Shown here piece by piece: positions 30,433 to 38,399 of a stretch of 64,000 nucleotides of DNA. Origin of the DNA: Caulobacter vibrioides (GTDB lineage: Bacteria; Pseudomonadota; Alphaproteobacteria; Caulobacterales; Caulobacteraceae); NCBI RefSeq assembly GCF_002858865.1, contig NZ_PJRR01000004.1, positions 124,001 to 188,000 on the forward strand. Direction: 5' to 3'. The notes under the pieces are model-generated. The model worked only from the letters and a program-made list of their open reading frames with translations. It was not told where the DNA came from and searched no databases. Position numbers and translations under genes: made by a program. Every line of letters starts with the position of its first letter. The first letter of the stretch is position 1.

Positions 30433-30514
30433 TCCGGTGTGCCCTCATGGGACGCCAGGGCGGTCGGAACCGCCGCCCGTCCGCCTTCCGTCCCCAAGCG
30501 CGGCGGATGCGCCG

Positions 30515-30557
30515 CGGAGCCTCCCCTGACACCCCCGAGTTTCGGCGGGAGGCTCCG
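30515..30557. repeat. Inverted repeat downstream of the bactofilin gene
   Basis: CGGAGCCTCCC (30515-30525) and GGGAGGCTCCG (30547-30557) form a perfect 11-bp stem around 21 bp. It lies just after the bacB stop on the minus strand. There is no T run, so it is an RNA-stability hairpin or a factor-dependent terminator. Confidence 0.55.
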
Positions 30558-30581
30558 ATGGCTCAGCCTGCGAGCGGGCCT

Positions 30582-31118
30582 TTAGTGCGCCGAGTGGTTA
30601 TAGGGCGTCTGAGACGCGGAGGGCGGCGTCGGGGGCGCGGCCGGGGTCGGGGCGGCCGGCGCCTGCTGGGCCGGCTGCGGCGTCGGCGCGGGGCGGCGGA
30701 ACTTCAGGCTGCGGCCCTGGAACTCAGCGCCCGGCTCCATGGCCAGTTGCTCGTGCGTGATGTCGCCGTCGACGCGGGCGGTGCCATAAAGGCGCACGCT
30801 CTGGGCGGTGACCGCGCCGATCACCATGCCGTGGATCTCCATGGCCTGGGCGACGACCGCGCCCTCGATGCGGGCGTTGGGGCCGACGATCAGCTTGCCG
30901 ACCTTCACATCGCCCATCACGACACAGTCCAGATGCACCTCGATGTCGCCCACGACGTCGCCGCGGATCGTCAGGCCCTGAGCGATCAGCGAGGCGGGCT
31001 TGGGCCGGGCCGGGGCGGGCGCGGGCTGGGGCTGGGCGACTTGCGGCGTTGCGGCGCGCTGCGGCTCCAGCGGAGTCAGGGCCAGCTTCGCGGGAGTCTC
31101 TTTCTTCTTGGCGAACAT
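30582..31118 (-). CDS. bacB: Bactofilin, polymer-forming cytoskeletal protein
   Basis: A 178-residue protein. The central bactofilin beta-helix (about 45-140) shows the repeating hydrophobic-Gly pattern: LTIRGDVVGDIEVHLDCVVMGDVKVGKLIVGPNARIEGAVVAQ in successive short strands. It is flanked by disordered Pro/Ala-rich ends. Bactofilins self-assemble into filaments on the membrane. In C. crescentus BacA and BacB recruit the PbpC synthase to the stalked pole. The long Pro-rich C-terminus and the position about 12 kb from ctrA suggest BacB, but this is from memory of the C. crescentus gene order and is less certain than the family. Confidence 0.88.
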   Translation of the reverse strand: MFAKKKETPAKLALTPLEPQRAATPQVAQPQPAPAPARPKPASLIAQGLTIRGDVVGDIEVHLDCVVMGDVKVGKLIVGPNARIEGAVVAQAMEIHGMVIGAVTAQSVRLYGTARVDGDITHEQLAMEPGAEFQGRSLKFRRPAPTPQPAQQAPAAPTPAAPPTPPSASQTPYNHSAH

Positions 31119-31259
31119 CGGCGGCGACCTTGTCTCAAAATGGGCGTTTGGAAGACCCAGGCAGCAAGATCGGGGCCGTTTTCCGGCATTGTCCAGTCCG
31201 GGGCTCCATCCTGGGCTTAAGGGGCGGGCGCCGCTGGGCGCGTCGCCTTGATTTGATCC

Positions 31260-31273
31260 GCATAACGTTATGC
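31260..31273. promoter_or_regulatory. Palindromic operator of the second higBA
   Basis: GCATAAC-GTTATGC is a perfect 14-bp palindrome, followed by a partial copy GTTATAAG, and lies 17 bp before the higB start. It is a likely HigA binding site that overlaps the promoter. Confidence 0.65.
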
Positions 31274-31290
31274 GTTATAAGGGGGCGAGG

Positions 31291-31572
31291 ATGATCCGGA
31301 GTTTCGCCGACCGCGAGACCGAGCGCATCTGGGGTGGCGGCCGCTCTCGACGCCTGCCCGCCGATATTCAGGCGGCGGCCTTGCGGAAGCTCCGCGTGCT
31401 CAACCGGGTGGTGCGCCTGGACCAGTTGCGGGCGCCGCCGGGTAATCGGCTCGAAGCGCTTCGGGGCGATCGCGCGGGCCAGCATTCGATCCGGATCAAC
31501 GACCAATGGCGGATCTGCTTCCGCTGGCGCGACGAAGGAGCCGAGGATGTCGAGATCTGCGACTACCATTGA
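31291..31572 (+). CDS. HigB-type toxin, plasmid-killer class
   Basis: A 93-residue RelE-fold toxin of the 'killer' HigB class: MIRSFADRETERIW at the start, then LPADIQAAALRKLRVLNRVVRL, LRAPPGNRLEALRGDRAGQHSIRINDQWRICFRW and the ending VEICDYH. The RINDQWRICF segment contains the Arg and Trp typical of ribosome-dependent mRNA interferases. ATG 31291 follows GGGGGCGAGG. The antitoxin gene overlaps its last 26 bp. The sequence differs clearly from the higB at 16.7 kb, so the two modules are not recent duplicates. Confidence 0.9.
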   Translation: MIRSFADRETERIWGGGRSRRLPADIQAAALRKLRVLNRVVRLDQLRAPPGNRLEALRGDRAGQHSIRINDQWRICFRWRDEGAEDVEICDYH

Positions 31573-31873
31573 GATCGATCCGGCGGATTGGCTGCACAAT
31601 CCCACGCCGGGCGACATCCTGCTGGAGGAGTTCCTCAAACCAGCTGGCATGAGCCAGACGGCTTTGGCGCGTGCGATCGGGGTGCCGCCGCGCCGGATCA
31701 ACGAGATCGTGCTGGGCAAGCGCGCCGTGACCGCCGATACCGACCTTCGGCTCGCGCGCTACTGGGGCCTGTCGGAGGGCTTCTGGCTGCACCTGCAGAT
31801 GGACTTCGACCTGATGGAGCAGCGCCGGAAGATGGGTGCGGCGCTGGAGAAGATCACGCCCAGGGCGGCTTAG
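31547..31873 (+). CDS. HigA-type XRE antitoxin
   Basis: A 108-residue protein of the HigA family. NPTPGDILLEEFLKPAGMSQTALARAIGVPPRRINEIVLGKRAVTADTDLRLARYWG (about 18-75) is the XRE helix-turn-helix, and GFWLHLQMDFDLMEQRRK follows it as in canonical HigA. It starts at ATG 31547 inside the toxin gene, which ensures coupled translation. It should bind HigB and repress the promoter at 31260-31280. Confidence 0.92.
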   Translation: MSRSATTIEIDPADWLHNPTPGDILLEEFLKPAGMSQTALARAIGVPPRRINEIVLGKRAVTADTDLRLARYWGLSEGFWLHLQMDFDLMEQRRKMGAALEKITPRAA

Positions 31874-32157
31874 CGACGCATCGCTCAGCGTTCGCGGCGA
31901 CTAGAGGTTTTGTGGCCCGGCGACAGTTCGCCGGGACGCCCTGCTGTTCACCGATCAGGGCCTACCATTGACCGAGCCGGGGTGGACGAGCGTGCAGCGA
32001 ACGGGTCAACCGACGCCATGACCAGCCCATCCCTCAGTCAACGCAACGTTGCGCCCGACGCAGTTCCTTTTATCCCCGCCTTGGTGATCGCAACGGCGCG
32101 TCGATAGCCCGATCCACAATTGCGGCCGGTCCCTCCAAGCTCTGGATAACCAAAAGA

Positions 32158-33318
32158 ATGCTGAAGAAAATTTCCGCCGCTATCGGCCTGATTGCGATCA
32201 TGGGCGGCCTTGCCCATAGCGCAAACGCCCAGACGACGCAGGTCGCAGACGCCGACAGCAAGACCGCCGCCATTGAACGCCTAGTCCAAAGCGAGATGGC
32301 GTCCCGCCGTATTCCGGGGCTCCAGCTGGCGATCGTGAAAAACGGCAAAGTCATCTTCAAGGGCGCCTACGGCCAGTCCGACCTCGAGACCGCCAAGCCT
32401 GTCACGGACCGCACGGTTTTCGGGATCAATTCGATCAGCAAGGCCTTCACCGGCGTTGCGGCTATGCAGCTTGTCGAGGCCGGAAAACTCGATCTCGACG
32501 CCTCGGTGACGCAATATCTCCAAGAGCTTCCGCCGGCGTGGAAACCGATCACGGTCCGCCAGATCCTGACGCACACGTCAGGCCTGCCCGAGATCATCGA
32601 CGACAACACCCGGCTGATCGACGGCGCCGAGCCCGACGCCGCCTGGGCGAGGGTGCAGGAACTCCCCCTGAGATATGCGCCCGGCACGCAGTATGCCTAC
32701 AACCAGACCGGCTATGCCCTGATGGGCAAGATCATCGAGAAGCTCTCGGGCAAGCGCTTCGTGGATGTCGTTGGCGAGGGGCAGTTCAAAGCGGCGGGCA
32801 TGGCGCAAGCCCGCTTTGGAAACACGGCCGACACCGTGCCTGAGCTGGCCCGGCTCTACACCTATCTGACGCTGCAGATCACGGACATGAGGACCGTCGG
32901 CGTCGAGCGCAGCGAGACCCCGCTTGCGCGCCAGGAGGTGTGGCCGGCCTACATGCATCCCACCGCAGGCGTTCAGGCCACGGCCACAGACCTAGCCGCA
33001 TGGGTTATCGCGCTACAGAAGCGCAAATTGGTCAGCGAAAAGGGCCTCCAGCAGCTCTGGACGCCGCAGCAACTGCCCGACGGCAGCTATCGCGGCTTCA
33101 ACAAGACCATCAACGGCTATGGACTGGGCTGGCCGGTCATTCGCCGCGCGGAACACCCCGCCATCACGCCCACGGGCGGCAATCGCGCGGCCATCTTCAT
33201 CTACCCCAAGGATGACCTTACGGTGATCGTCCTGACGAACCTGCTGGGCGCCTCGCCCCACAGTTTTGTCGACAAGATTGCGGCGCAATACATCCCCGAT
33301 CTCGCCGTCGAAAACTGA
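32158..33318 (+). CDS. Serine hydrolase of the class C beta-lactamase family
   Basis: A 386-residue exported protein with a signal peptide (about 1-24, ending ANAQT). Catalytic motifs are SISK (S-x-x-K, about residue 97) and YNQTGY (Y-x-N, about 180). The third motif, normally K-T-G or H-x-G, may be TPTGGNR near the C-terminus. Such proteins include esterases, D-aminopeptidases and beta-lactamases; the sequence does not separate them, and it is not a typical AmpC. It is less GC-rich than most of the window. The 284 bp upstream contain no other gene. Confidence 0.88.
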   Translation: MLKKISAAIGLIAIMGGLAHSANAQTTQVADADSKTAAIERLVQSEMASRRIPGLQLAIVKNGKVIFKGAYGQSDLETAKPVTDRTVFGINSISKAFTGVAAMQLVEAGKLDLDASVTQYLQELPPAWKPITVRQILTHTSGLPEIIDDNTRLIDGAEPDAAWARVQELPLRYAPGTQYAYNQTGYALMGKIIEKLSGKRFVDVVGEGQFKAAGMAQARFGNTADTVPELARLYTYLTLQITDMRTVGVERSETPLARQEVWPAYMHPTAGVQATATDLAAWVIALQKRKLVSEKGLQQLWTPQQLPDGSYRGFNKTINGYGLGWPVIRRAEHPAITPTGGNRAAIFIYPKDDLTVIVLTNLLGASPHSFVDKIAAQYIPDLAVEN

Positions 33319-33401
33319 CGATAGCGTCTCGTCGCGAGGGCGCCGTCAGTCTGGCGCCCGGCGGCGGGACCCTTCAGGTTTCGGTTCCCGCCGCCAAAGC
33401 A

Positions 33402-33431
33402 AAACGCCCGCCTCTTGCGAGACGGGCGTTT
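33402..33431. terminator. Bidirectional terminator between serine hydrolase and cobS
   Basis: AAACGCCCG (33402-33410) pairs with CGGGCGTTT (33423-33431), with an inner CTC/GAG extension around TTGC. A runs and T runs flank it on both strands, suiting the convergent genes. Confidence 0.85.
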
Positions 33432-33459
33432 GAAAATCGCGGTGGGAGGTTGCTCCCCC

Positions 33460-34470
33460 TTACGCCACCTTCACCCGCGCGGCGCTCTCCGGAAGATCCG
33501 TGCCGAACGCGCGCTGGAAGAACTCGGCCACCGTCGGGCGTTCCAGCTCGTCGCACTTGTTCAGGAAGGTCAGGCGGAAGGCCAGCGCCACGTCGTGATC
33601 GAAGATCTCGGCGTTCTGAGCCCAGGTGATCACCGTGCGCGGGCTCATGACCGTCGAGATGTCGCCGTTCATGAAGGCGTTGCGGGTCATGTCGGCGACG
33701 CGGACCATGGCCGAGATCGTGCGCTTGCCCTCGACGCTGTCAAAGCCGGGGTTCTTGGCCAGCACGATGGCGGCTTCGACGTCGTGCTCGAGATAGTTCA
33801 GCGTCGTGACGATCGACCAGCGGTCCATCTGGCCTTGGTTGATCTGCTGGGTGCCGTGATAGAGGCCCGTGGTGTCGCCCAGACCGATGGTGTTGGTCGT
33901 GGCGAACAGGCGGAAATACGGATTGGCGCGGATGACGCGGTTCTGGTCCAGCAGGGTCAGCTTGCCGCCGGCTTCCAGCACGCGCTGGATCACGAACATC
34001 ACGTCGGGGCGGCCCGCGTCATATTCGTCGAACACCAGGGCGACGGGGCGCTGCAGGGTCCAGGGCAGGATGCCTTCGCGGAACTCGGTGATCTGCTTGC
34101 CGTCCTTCAGGACGATGGCGTCCTTGCCGACGAGGTCGATCCGGCTGACGTGGCTGTCGAGGTTCACGCGAACCAGCGGCCAGTTCAGGCGCGCGGCGAT
34201 CTGCTCGATGTGGGTCGACTTGCCCGTGCCGTGATAGCCCTGGACCATCACGCGGCGATCATAGGCGAAGCCCGCGCAGATGGCCTTGGTCGTCTGCGGG
34301 TCGAAGCGATAGGCCGGGTCGATGTCCGGCACATGGCTGTCGCGGTGGCTGAAGGCCGGAACCTTCATGTCGCTGTCGACGCCGAACGCGTCGCGCAGCG
34401 TCACCCACTTATCGGGGACCAGGGTGATCAGCGGATCGGCGGCGGAGCTGGTTTCGGCGAACTCGGGCAT
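33460..34470 (-). CDS. cobS: Cobaltochelatase subunit CobS
   Basis: A 336-residue AAA+ ATPase of the aerobic cobaltochelatase. Walker A is GYHGTGKS (about residue 82), Walker B is [11 protein letters not shown] (about 145), and the sensor segment [23 protein letters not shown] is characteristic of CobS. CobS works with CobT and CobN to insert cobalt into hydrogenobyrinate a,c-diamide for cobalamin synthesis. cobT is normally next to cobS, but no cobT is beside it here: the next upstream gene is a divergent PAP2 phosphatase. The nearest candidate partner must lie elsewhere. Confidence 0.93.
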   Translation of the reverse strand: MPEFAETSSAADPLITLVPDKWVTLRDAFGVDSDMKVPAFSHRDSHVPDIDPAYRFDPQTTKAICAGFAYDRRVMVQGYHGTGKSTHIEQIAARLNWPLVRVNLDSHVSRIDLVGKDAIVLKDGKQITEFREGILPWTLQRPVALVFDEYDAGRPDVMFVIQRVLEAGGKLTLLDQNRVIRANPYFRLFATTNTIGLGDTTGLYHGTQQINQGQMDRWSIVTTLNYLEHDVEAAIVLAKNPGFDSVEGKRTISAMVRVADMTRNAFMNGDISTVMSPRTVITWAQNAEIFDHDVALAFRLTFLNKCDELERPTVAEFFQRAFGTDLPESAARVKVA

Positions 34471-34757
34471 GCTTCCGGCTTACCGCCTTGGACCCGCCCG
34501 TTTCAAATGGAAATCCGCTCAAAGCGGGGGTTGGCGTTCACTTTCCTGGCGAGGGCGGGCTTCCCCGCGGGGAAGGCGGAGAAGCCGAACAGAGTTGCGC
34601 CGGGCGTGATTCCAGCGTGATCGCCTTGCCAGATCCGAACGCCGCTCCAGATAAATATTGAGAGCGTCTTCGAGCGCACGCCCCCGCGCGGCGGCCGATG
34701 CGGTTTGAATGTCGTTCCGTACCCGTGACCGCCATCAGCCACGAAGGAGCGCGCTGC

Positions 34758-35477
34758 TTGTATCGTCTGGACGTTCGGAGACTCTTCGCCGCGGCCGGTC
34801 GCGAGATCGGGGTGGCCTCCGCCCTGCTGATCGTGGCGCTCGGGGCCTGGGGCTTTGTGGGGATCGCTGACGAGGTGGTCGAGGGCGAGGCCCATGCCCT
34901 GGACCTGGCGGTGTTGCAGGCCCTGCGTGTGGGGGGGCAGCCCAACGCGCTGGTCGGCCCCGAATGGCTGCATGTCGCCGCGGTCGACATCACCGCGCTC
35001 GGCTCAGTGGCGGTGCTGACCCTGCTGATCCTGGCGGCCTTCGCGTTGCTGGGGTCGCTGAAGCGCTGGACCGAGGCGTGGCTGCTGGCGCTGGGCGCGC
35101 TGAGCGGGGTGACCGTGAGCCAAGGCCTGAAGGCGGTGTTCGGCCGCGAGCGTCCCGACGAGGCCTATCGCGTGGTCGAGGCGGTCAACGCCAGCTTCCC
35201 GTCCGGCCACGCGATGCTTTCGGCGGTAGTGTTCCTGACCCTGGGCGTGCTGGCGGCGCGCTTTTCCGAGCGACGCCGGGTCAAGATCCTGGCGGTCAGC
35301 GCCGCCGTGGTGGTCAGCCTGCTGGTCGGCGCCAGCCGGATCTATCTGGGCGTCCACTGGGTCAGCGACGTGCTGGCCGGCTGGAGCGTGGGCGCGGCCT
35401 GGGCGATGCTGTGCTGGCTGGTGGCCTATCTGGTCGAGCGGCGGTTCAGGCCGTCTTCGGCTTCGGACGCCACCTGA
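34758..35477 (+). CDS. PAP2-family membrane phosphatase
   Basis: A roughly 239-residue integral membrane protein with six helices. The three phosphatase motifs are KAVFGRERP (K-x6-RP), PSGH and SRIYLGVHWVSDV (SR-x5-H-x3-D). It probably dephosphorylates undecaprenyl pyrophosphate or phosphatidic acid. I prefer the TTG start at 34758 because AAGGAG (34744-34749) lies 8 nt upstream, whereas the in-frame ATG at 34698 has no ribosome site. The 3' end overlaps that of the convergent next gene by 32 bp. Confidence 0.85.
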   Translation: MYRLDVRRLFAAAGREIGVASALLIVALGAWGFVGIADEVVEGEAHALDLAVLQALRVGGQPNALVGPEWLHVAAVDITALGSVAVLTLLILAAFALLGSLKRWTEAWLLALGALSGVTVSQGLKAVFGRERPDEAYRVVEAVNASFPSGHAMLSAVVFLTLGVLAARFSERRRVKILAVSAAVVVSLLVGASRIYLGVHWVSDVLAGWSVGAAWAMLCWLVAYLVERRFRPSSASDAT

Positions 35478-35886
35478 GCTCCAGCATCGTCCAGACCGCG
35501 CCGGCGAAGTCGCCCAGCCCCACCGCCAGCCAGGCCTTGGGCAGCCAGTCCAGCAGAACGAACGCGCCGATGATCACCAGCGAGAGCACCCGCAGAACTA
35601 CCGAGGCGCGCATATAGGTGCGTTGGCCGGTCCAGCCGGCGACGTGGTAGCCCATGGCGTAGGCGAGCAGCAGCAGGCCGCAGAACCGCACCCAGGGCAG
35701 GGCGGAGGCGTCGACGGGCGAATCCAGCAGGCCCAGAACGGCGGTCGGCTGGATGGCCAGGGCCAGTCCCGCCGTAGACAGCACACCGCCCCAGAACCAG
35801 ATGCTCCACGGCTTGCCGAACGGCACCGGCGTCACCGGCGTCGGCGGTTCGGTGGGCGCGCGCCACGCCGGATCGCTGACTGTCAT
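35446..35886 (-). CDS. Four-helix membrane protein of unknown function
   Basis: A 146-residue protein with a Pro-rich N-terminus and about four hydrophobic segments (around 28-50, 64-84, 90-110 and 116-134), ending in a basic RWRPKPKTA tail. It looks like the many small DoxX-like or DUF membrane proteins of alphaproteobacteria, but I cannot name a family. It is convergent with the PAP2 gene and shares its final 32 bp, a tight tail-to-tail overlap. Confidence 0.7.
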   Translation of the reverse strand: MTVSDPAWRAPTEPPTPVTPVPFGKPWSIWFWGGVLSTAGLALAIQPTAVLGLLDSPVDASALPWVRFCGLLLLAYAMGYHVAGWTGQRTYMRASVVLRVLSLVIIGAFVLLDWLPKAWLAVGLGDFAGAVWTMLELRWRPKPKTA

Positions 35887-36014
35887 CGTGTAGGTCCCGC
35901 CCCCTGTTTCGGCGCGGGAGAATGGCCCATTCGCCTAGCGCGCGGCAAGGGATGGCTTGATCACCGCGTCCGAAGCCACTCCCTAAGCAGGGCCGGGCGG
36001 GCTAGAACACCCTC

Positions 36015-37301
36015 ATGCTCACCGCCCTGCTTGGCCTCGCGCCGATCGTCATCGCCCTTTTGACCCTGTCGGCCATCTTCTCGGCCGCCGAGACGTCGAT
36101 GACCGGCGCCAGCCGCGCGCGGATGCACCAGTTGGAGCGCGAGGGCGACCGGCCCGCCAAGCGGGTCAACAAGCTCTTGTCCGACCAGGAGACGATGATC
36201 GGGGCGGTGCTGCTGGGCAACAACCTGATCAACATCCTGGCCTCGGCCCTGGCGACCCAGGTGCTGACCACCCTGATCCCCGGCCCCTGGGGCGTGGCGG
36301 TGGCCACGGCGGCGATGACGGTTCTGATCCTGATCTTCGCCGAGGTGCTGCCCAAGACCCTGGCCATCGTCCGCTCGGACGACGTGGCGCGGGCCCTGTC
36401 GGCGCCGACCCTGTTCATCGTGCGGCTGTTTGGCCCCATCATCTACGCGATCCAGTGGATCGTGCGCCGCACGCTGCGGGTGTTCGGCGTCAAGCTGGAC
36501 ATGGCCGTCGACGTGCTGGCGGCCCACGAGGAGATCCGCGGCGCGGTCGACTACCACCACTCTGAAGGTCTGGTTGAGACCGACGACCGCCGCATGCTGG
36601 GCGGGGTGCTGGACCTGTCGGACATGGACGTCTCGGAGATCATGGTCCACCGCAAGTCGATGGTGCTGCTGGATGCGGGCCTTCCCGCCCGCGAGCTGGT
36701 CGACGCGGTGCTGGAGGCCCAGCACACCCGCATTCCGCTCTATCGCGACCAGCCCGACAACATCGTCGGCGTGCTGCACGCCCGCGATCTGCTGAAGGCC
36801 CTGGCCGAATGCCCGACGGGCGTCGAAGGCCTCGACATCGCCGCCATCCTGCGCGAGCCGTGGTTCATCCCCGACGCCACCAACCTGAAGGACCAGCTGA
36901 ACGCCTTCCTCAAGCGCAAGAACCATTTCGCCCTGGTCGTCGACGAGTACGGCGCGCTGCAGGGCCTGGTGACCCTCGAAGACATCCTTGAGGAGATCGT
37001 CGGCGAGATCGAGGACGAGCATGACACCACCCTGGATGGGGTGCGCCGCCAGGCCGACGGCTCGGTCAATGTCGACGGCCATGTCACGGTGCGCGACCTC
37101 AACCGCGCCATGGACTGGCGGCTGCCCGAGGGTGAGGCGGTCACCATCGCCGGCCTTGTGATCCACGAGGCTCAGATGATCCCCGAGCCGGGCCAGACCT
37201 TCATCTTCTACCGGCACCGTTTCCAGGTGCTGCGCCGGCAGCGCAACCAGATCACCGCGCTGCGGATCAGCGCGCGACTGGACGACGACAGCGACGCTTA
37301 G
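36015..37301 (+). CDS. CNNM/CBS-domain protein of the HlyC/CorC family
   Basis: A 428-residue protein in three parts. A DUF21/CNNM membrane domain spans about 1-190, with SAAETSMTGASRARMHQLEREGD near the start and LIFAEVLPKTLAI. A pair of CBS domains follows at about 205-335. A C-terminal CorC_HlyC domain is at about 345-425, with VVDEYGALQGLVTLEDILEEIVGEIEDEHD leading into it. Members act in magnesium or cobalt efflux or resistance. The start overlaps no other gene and the preceding 128 bp are non-coding. Confidence 0.92.
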   Translation: MLTALLGLAPIVIALLTLSAIFSAAETSMTGASRARMHQLEREGDRPAKRVNKLLSDQETMIGAVLLGNNLINILASALATQVLTTLIPGPWGVAVATAAMTVLILIFAEVLPKTLAIVRSDDVARALSAPTLFIVRLFGPIIYAIQWIVRRTLRVFGVKLDMAVDVLAAHEEIRGAVDYHHSEGLVETDDRRMLGGVLDLSDMDVSEIMVHRKSMVLLDAGLPARELVDAVLEAQHTRIPLYRDQPDNIVGVLHARDLLKALAECPTGVEGLDIAAILREPWFIPDATNLKDQLNAFLKRKNHFALVVDEYGALQGLVTLEDILEEIVGEIEDEHDTTLDGVRRQADGSVNVDGHVTVRDLNRAMDWRLPEGEAVTIAGLVIHEAQMIPEPGQTFIFYRHRFQVLRRQRNQITALRISARLDDDSDA

Positions 37302-37528
37302 CGTCCATCGGCTCACCTCTGGCGCAACCGAGCGCCGGGCGGTGCGCCGAGCGCCCTCAAGAATCCGCGGCCGGTTCTGCGCAAGCGGCGGTTCGGAGGT
37401 CTATCCGCCGCCGGCCTTTGGAAAGAGGACTTGCGGTCGAGCTATCCGGCGGGGTCGAGCTGACCTATGATGTTTCCGGCCTCATCCGCCACATGGCGTC
37501 GCCTTTGCGCGCCTTGGAGCTCTGATCC

Positions 37529-37897
37529 ATGAAGACACTCTCGTCCCTGAAGGTTTTGGTCGTCGAAGACGAGGCCTTGGTCTCGATGCTGGTCGAGGAC
37601 ATGTTGAGCGATCTGGGCTGCACCATCGTTGGCCCCGCCGCCGAGATCGAAGAGGCGCTGCGCCTGGCCGGCGCGGCCGAGATCGACGCGGCCCTGCTGG
37701 ACGTGAACCTGGGCGGCCGTCCGATCTTCCCGGTCGCCGACGCCCTGAAGGCCCGCGGCGTGCCGTTCGCCTTCGCCAGCGGCTATGGCGAGGCGGGTCT
37801 GACCGAGGATCACAGAGGGTCCACCGTGCTGCAGAAGCCTTTCCGCGAGGCTGATCTGCGCCGCGTTCTCGAAGGGCTGGTCGCGCAGATCGCCTGA
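37529..37897 (+). CDS. Single-domain response regulator, FAT-GUY type
   Basis: A 122-residue stand-alone receiver. The acidic pair is ED in VVEDEALVS, the phosphoacceptor Asp is in LLDVNLGG (about residue 58), and the Lys is in QKPF. The PFAFASGYGE stretch corresponds to the PFxFATGYG motif of FAT-GUY receivers, which in alphaproteobacteria pair with HWE/HisKA_2 kinases of stress and light signalling. No output domain is present, so it acts through phosphotransfer or protein contact. The HWE kinase at 609-2378 is a possible but unproven partner. Confidence 0.9.
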   Translation: MKTLSSLKVLVVEDEALVSMLVEDMLSDLGCTIVGPAAEIEEALRLAGAAEIDAALLDVNLGGRPIFPVADALKARGVPFAFASGYGEAGLTEDHRGSTVLQKPFREADLRRVLEGLVAQIA

Positions 37898-38399
37898 CGA
37901 GCCGGTCTCTTCGCCAAGGGAGCGGGGAGGGCTCTTGCCGCCTTGTTGGGCGTCTCGCGCCGCGCCTCCGCCGGCGCGCTCCGTCATCGGGCGTCGAAGA
38001 GGCGCCTCGGAATTGGGCAGCGCGGCTAACCTGTTGGGCAATACGGTCTGACGGTCCGAAGGGCAGGCGCCGGCGTCGGACCGCAAAAAGGGTCGAAACG
38101 CACCGAGCGAGCGGGTGTTTTCGGATAGCGTCGGCATGTGAGATGGAAGATTTTGCCCCTTTCGCCGGGTGTCGCTCTAGGTCACCTGGGTCAAGGTCGG
38201 CAAGAATCTTCTATTCTCGACGGAAAAGCGCCAGATACGTGACTTTTTGGTAACGCAGCGCCTTCAACCCGTCCGAATTTGGCCATGATCGCTTCTAGCG
38301 CGGCCGAAAGGCTTTAACGTCAGTTTTGAGGAATGGCCCTCTTTGCTCCCGCGCGCGGCTGGCGTGACGGGCGCGCGTACTTTTGAGGACAACAAAAAC
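37898..38399. other. Non-coding region upstream of the first TonB receptor
   Basis: About 500 bp. A frame that continues on the minus strand is a shadow of the receiver gene. No riboswitch or palindromic operator is obvious. The promoter of the receptor should lie in the AT-richer block 38195-38260. Confidence 0.5.
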
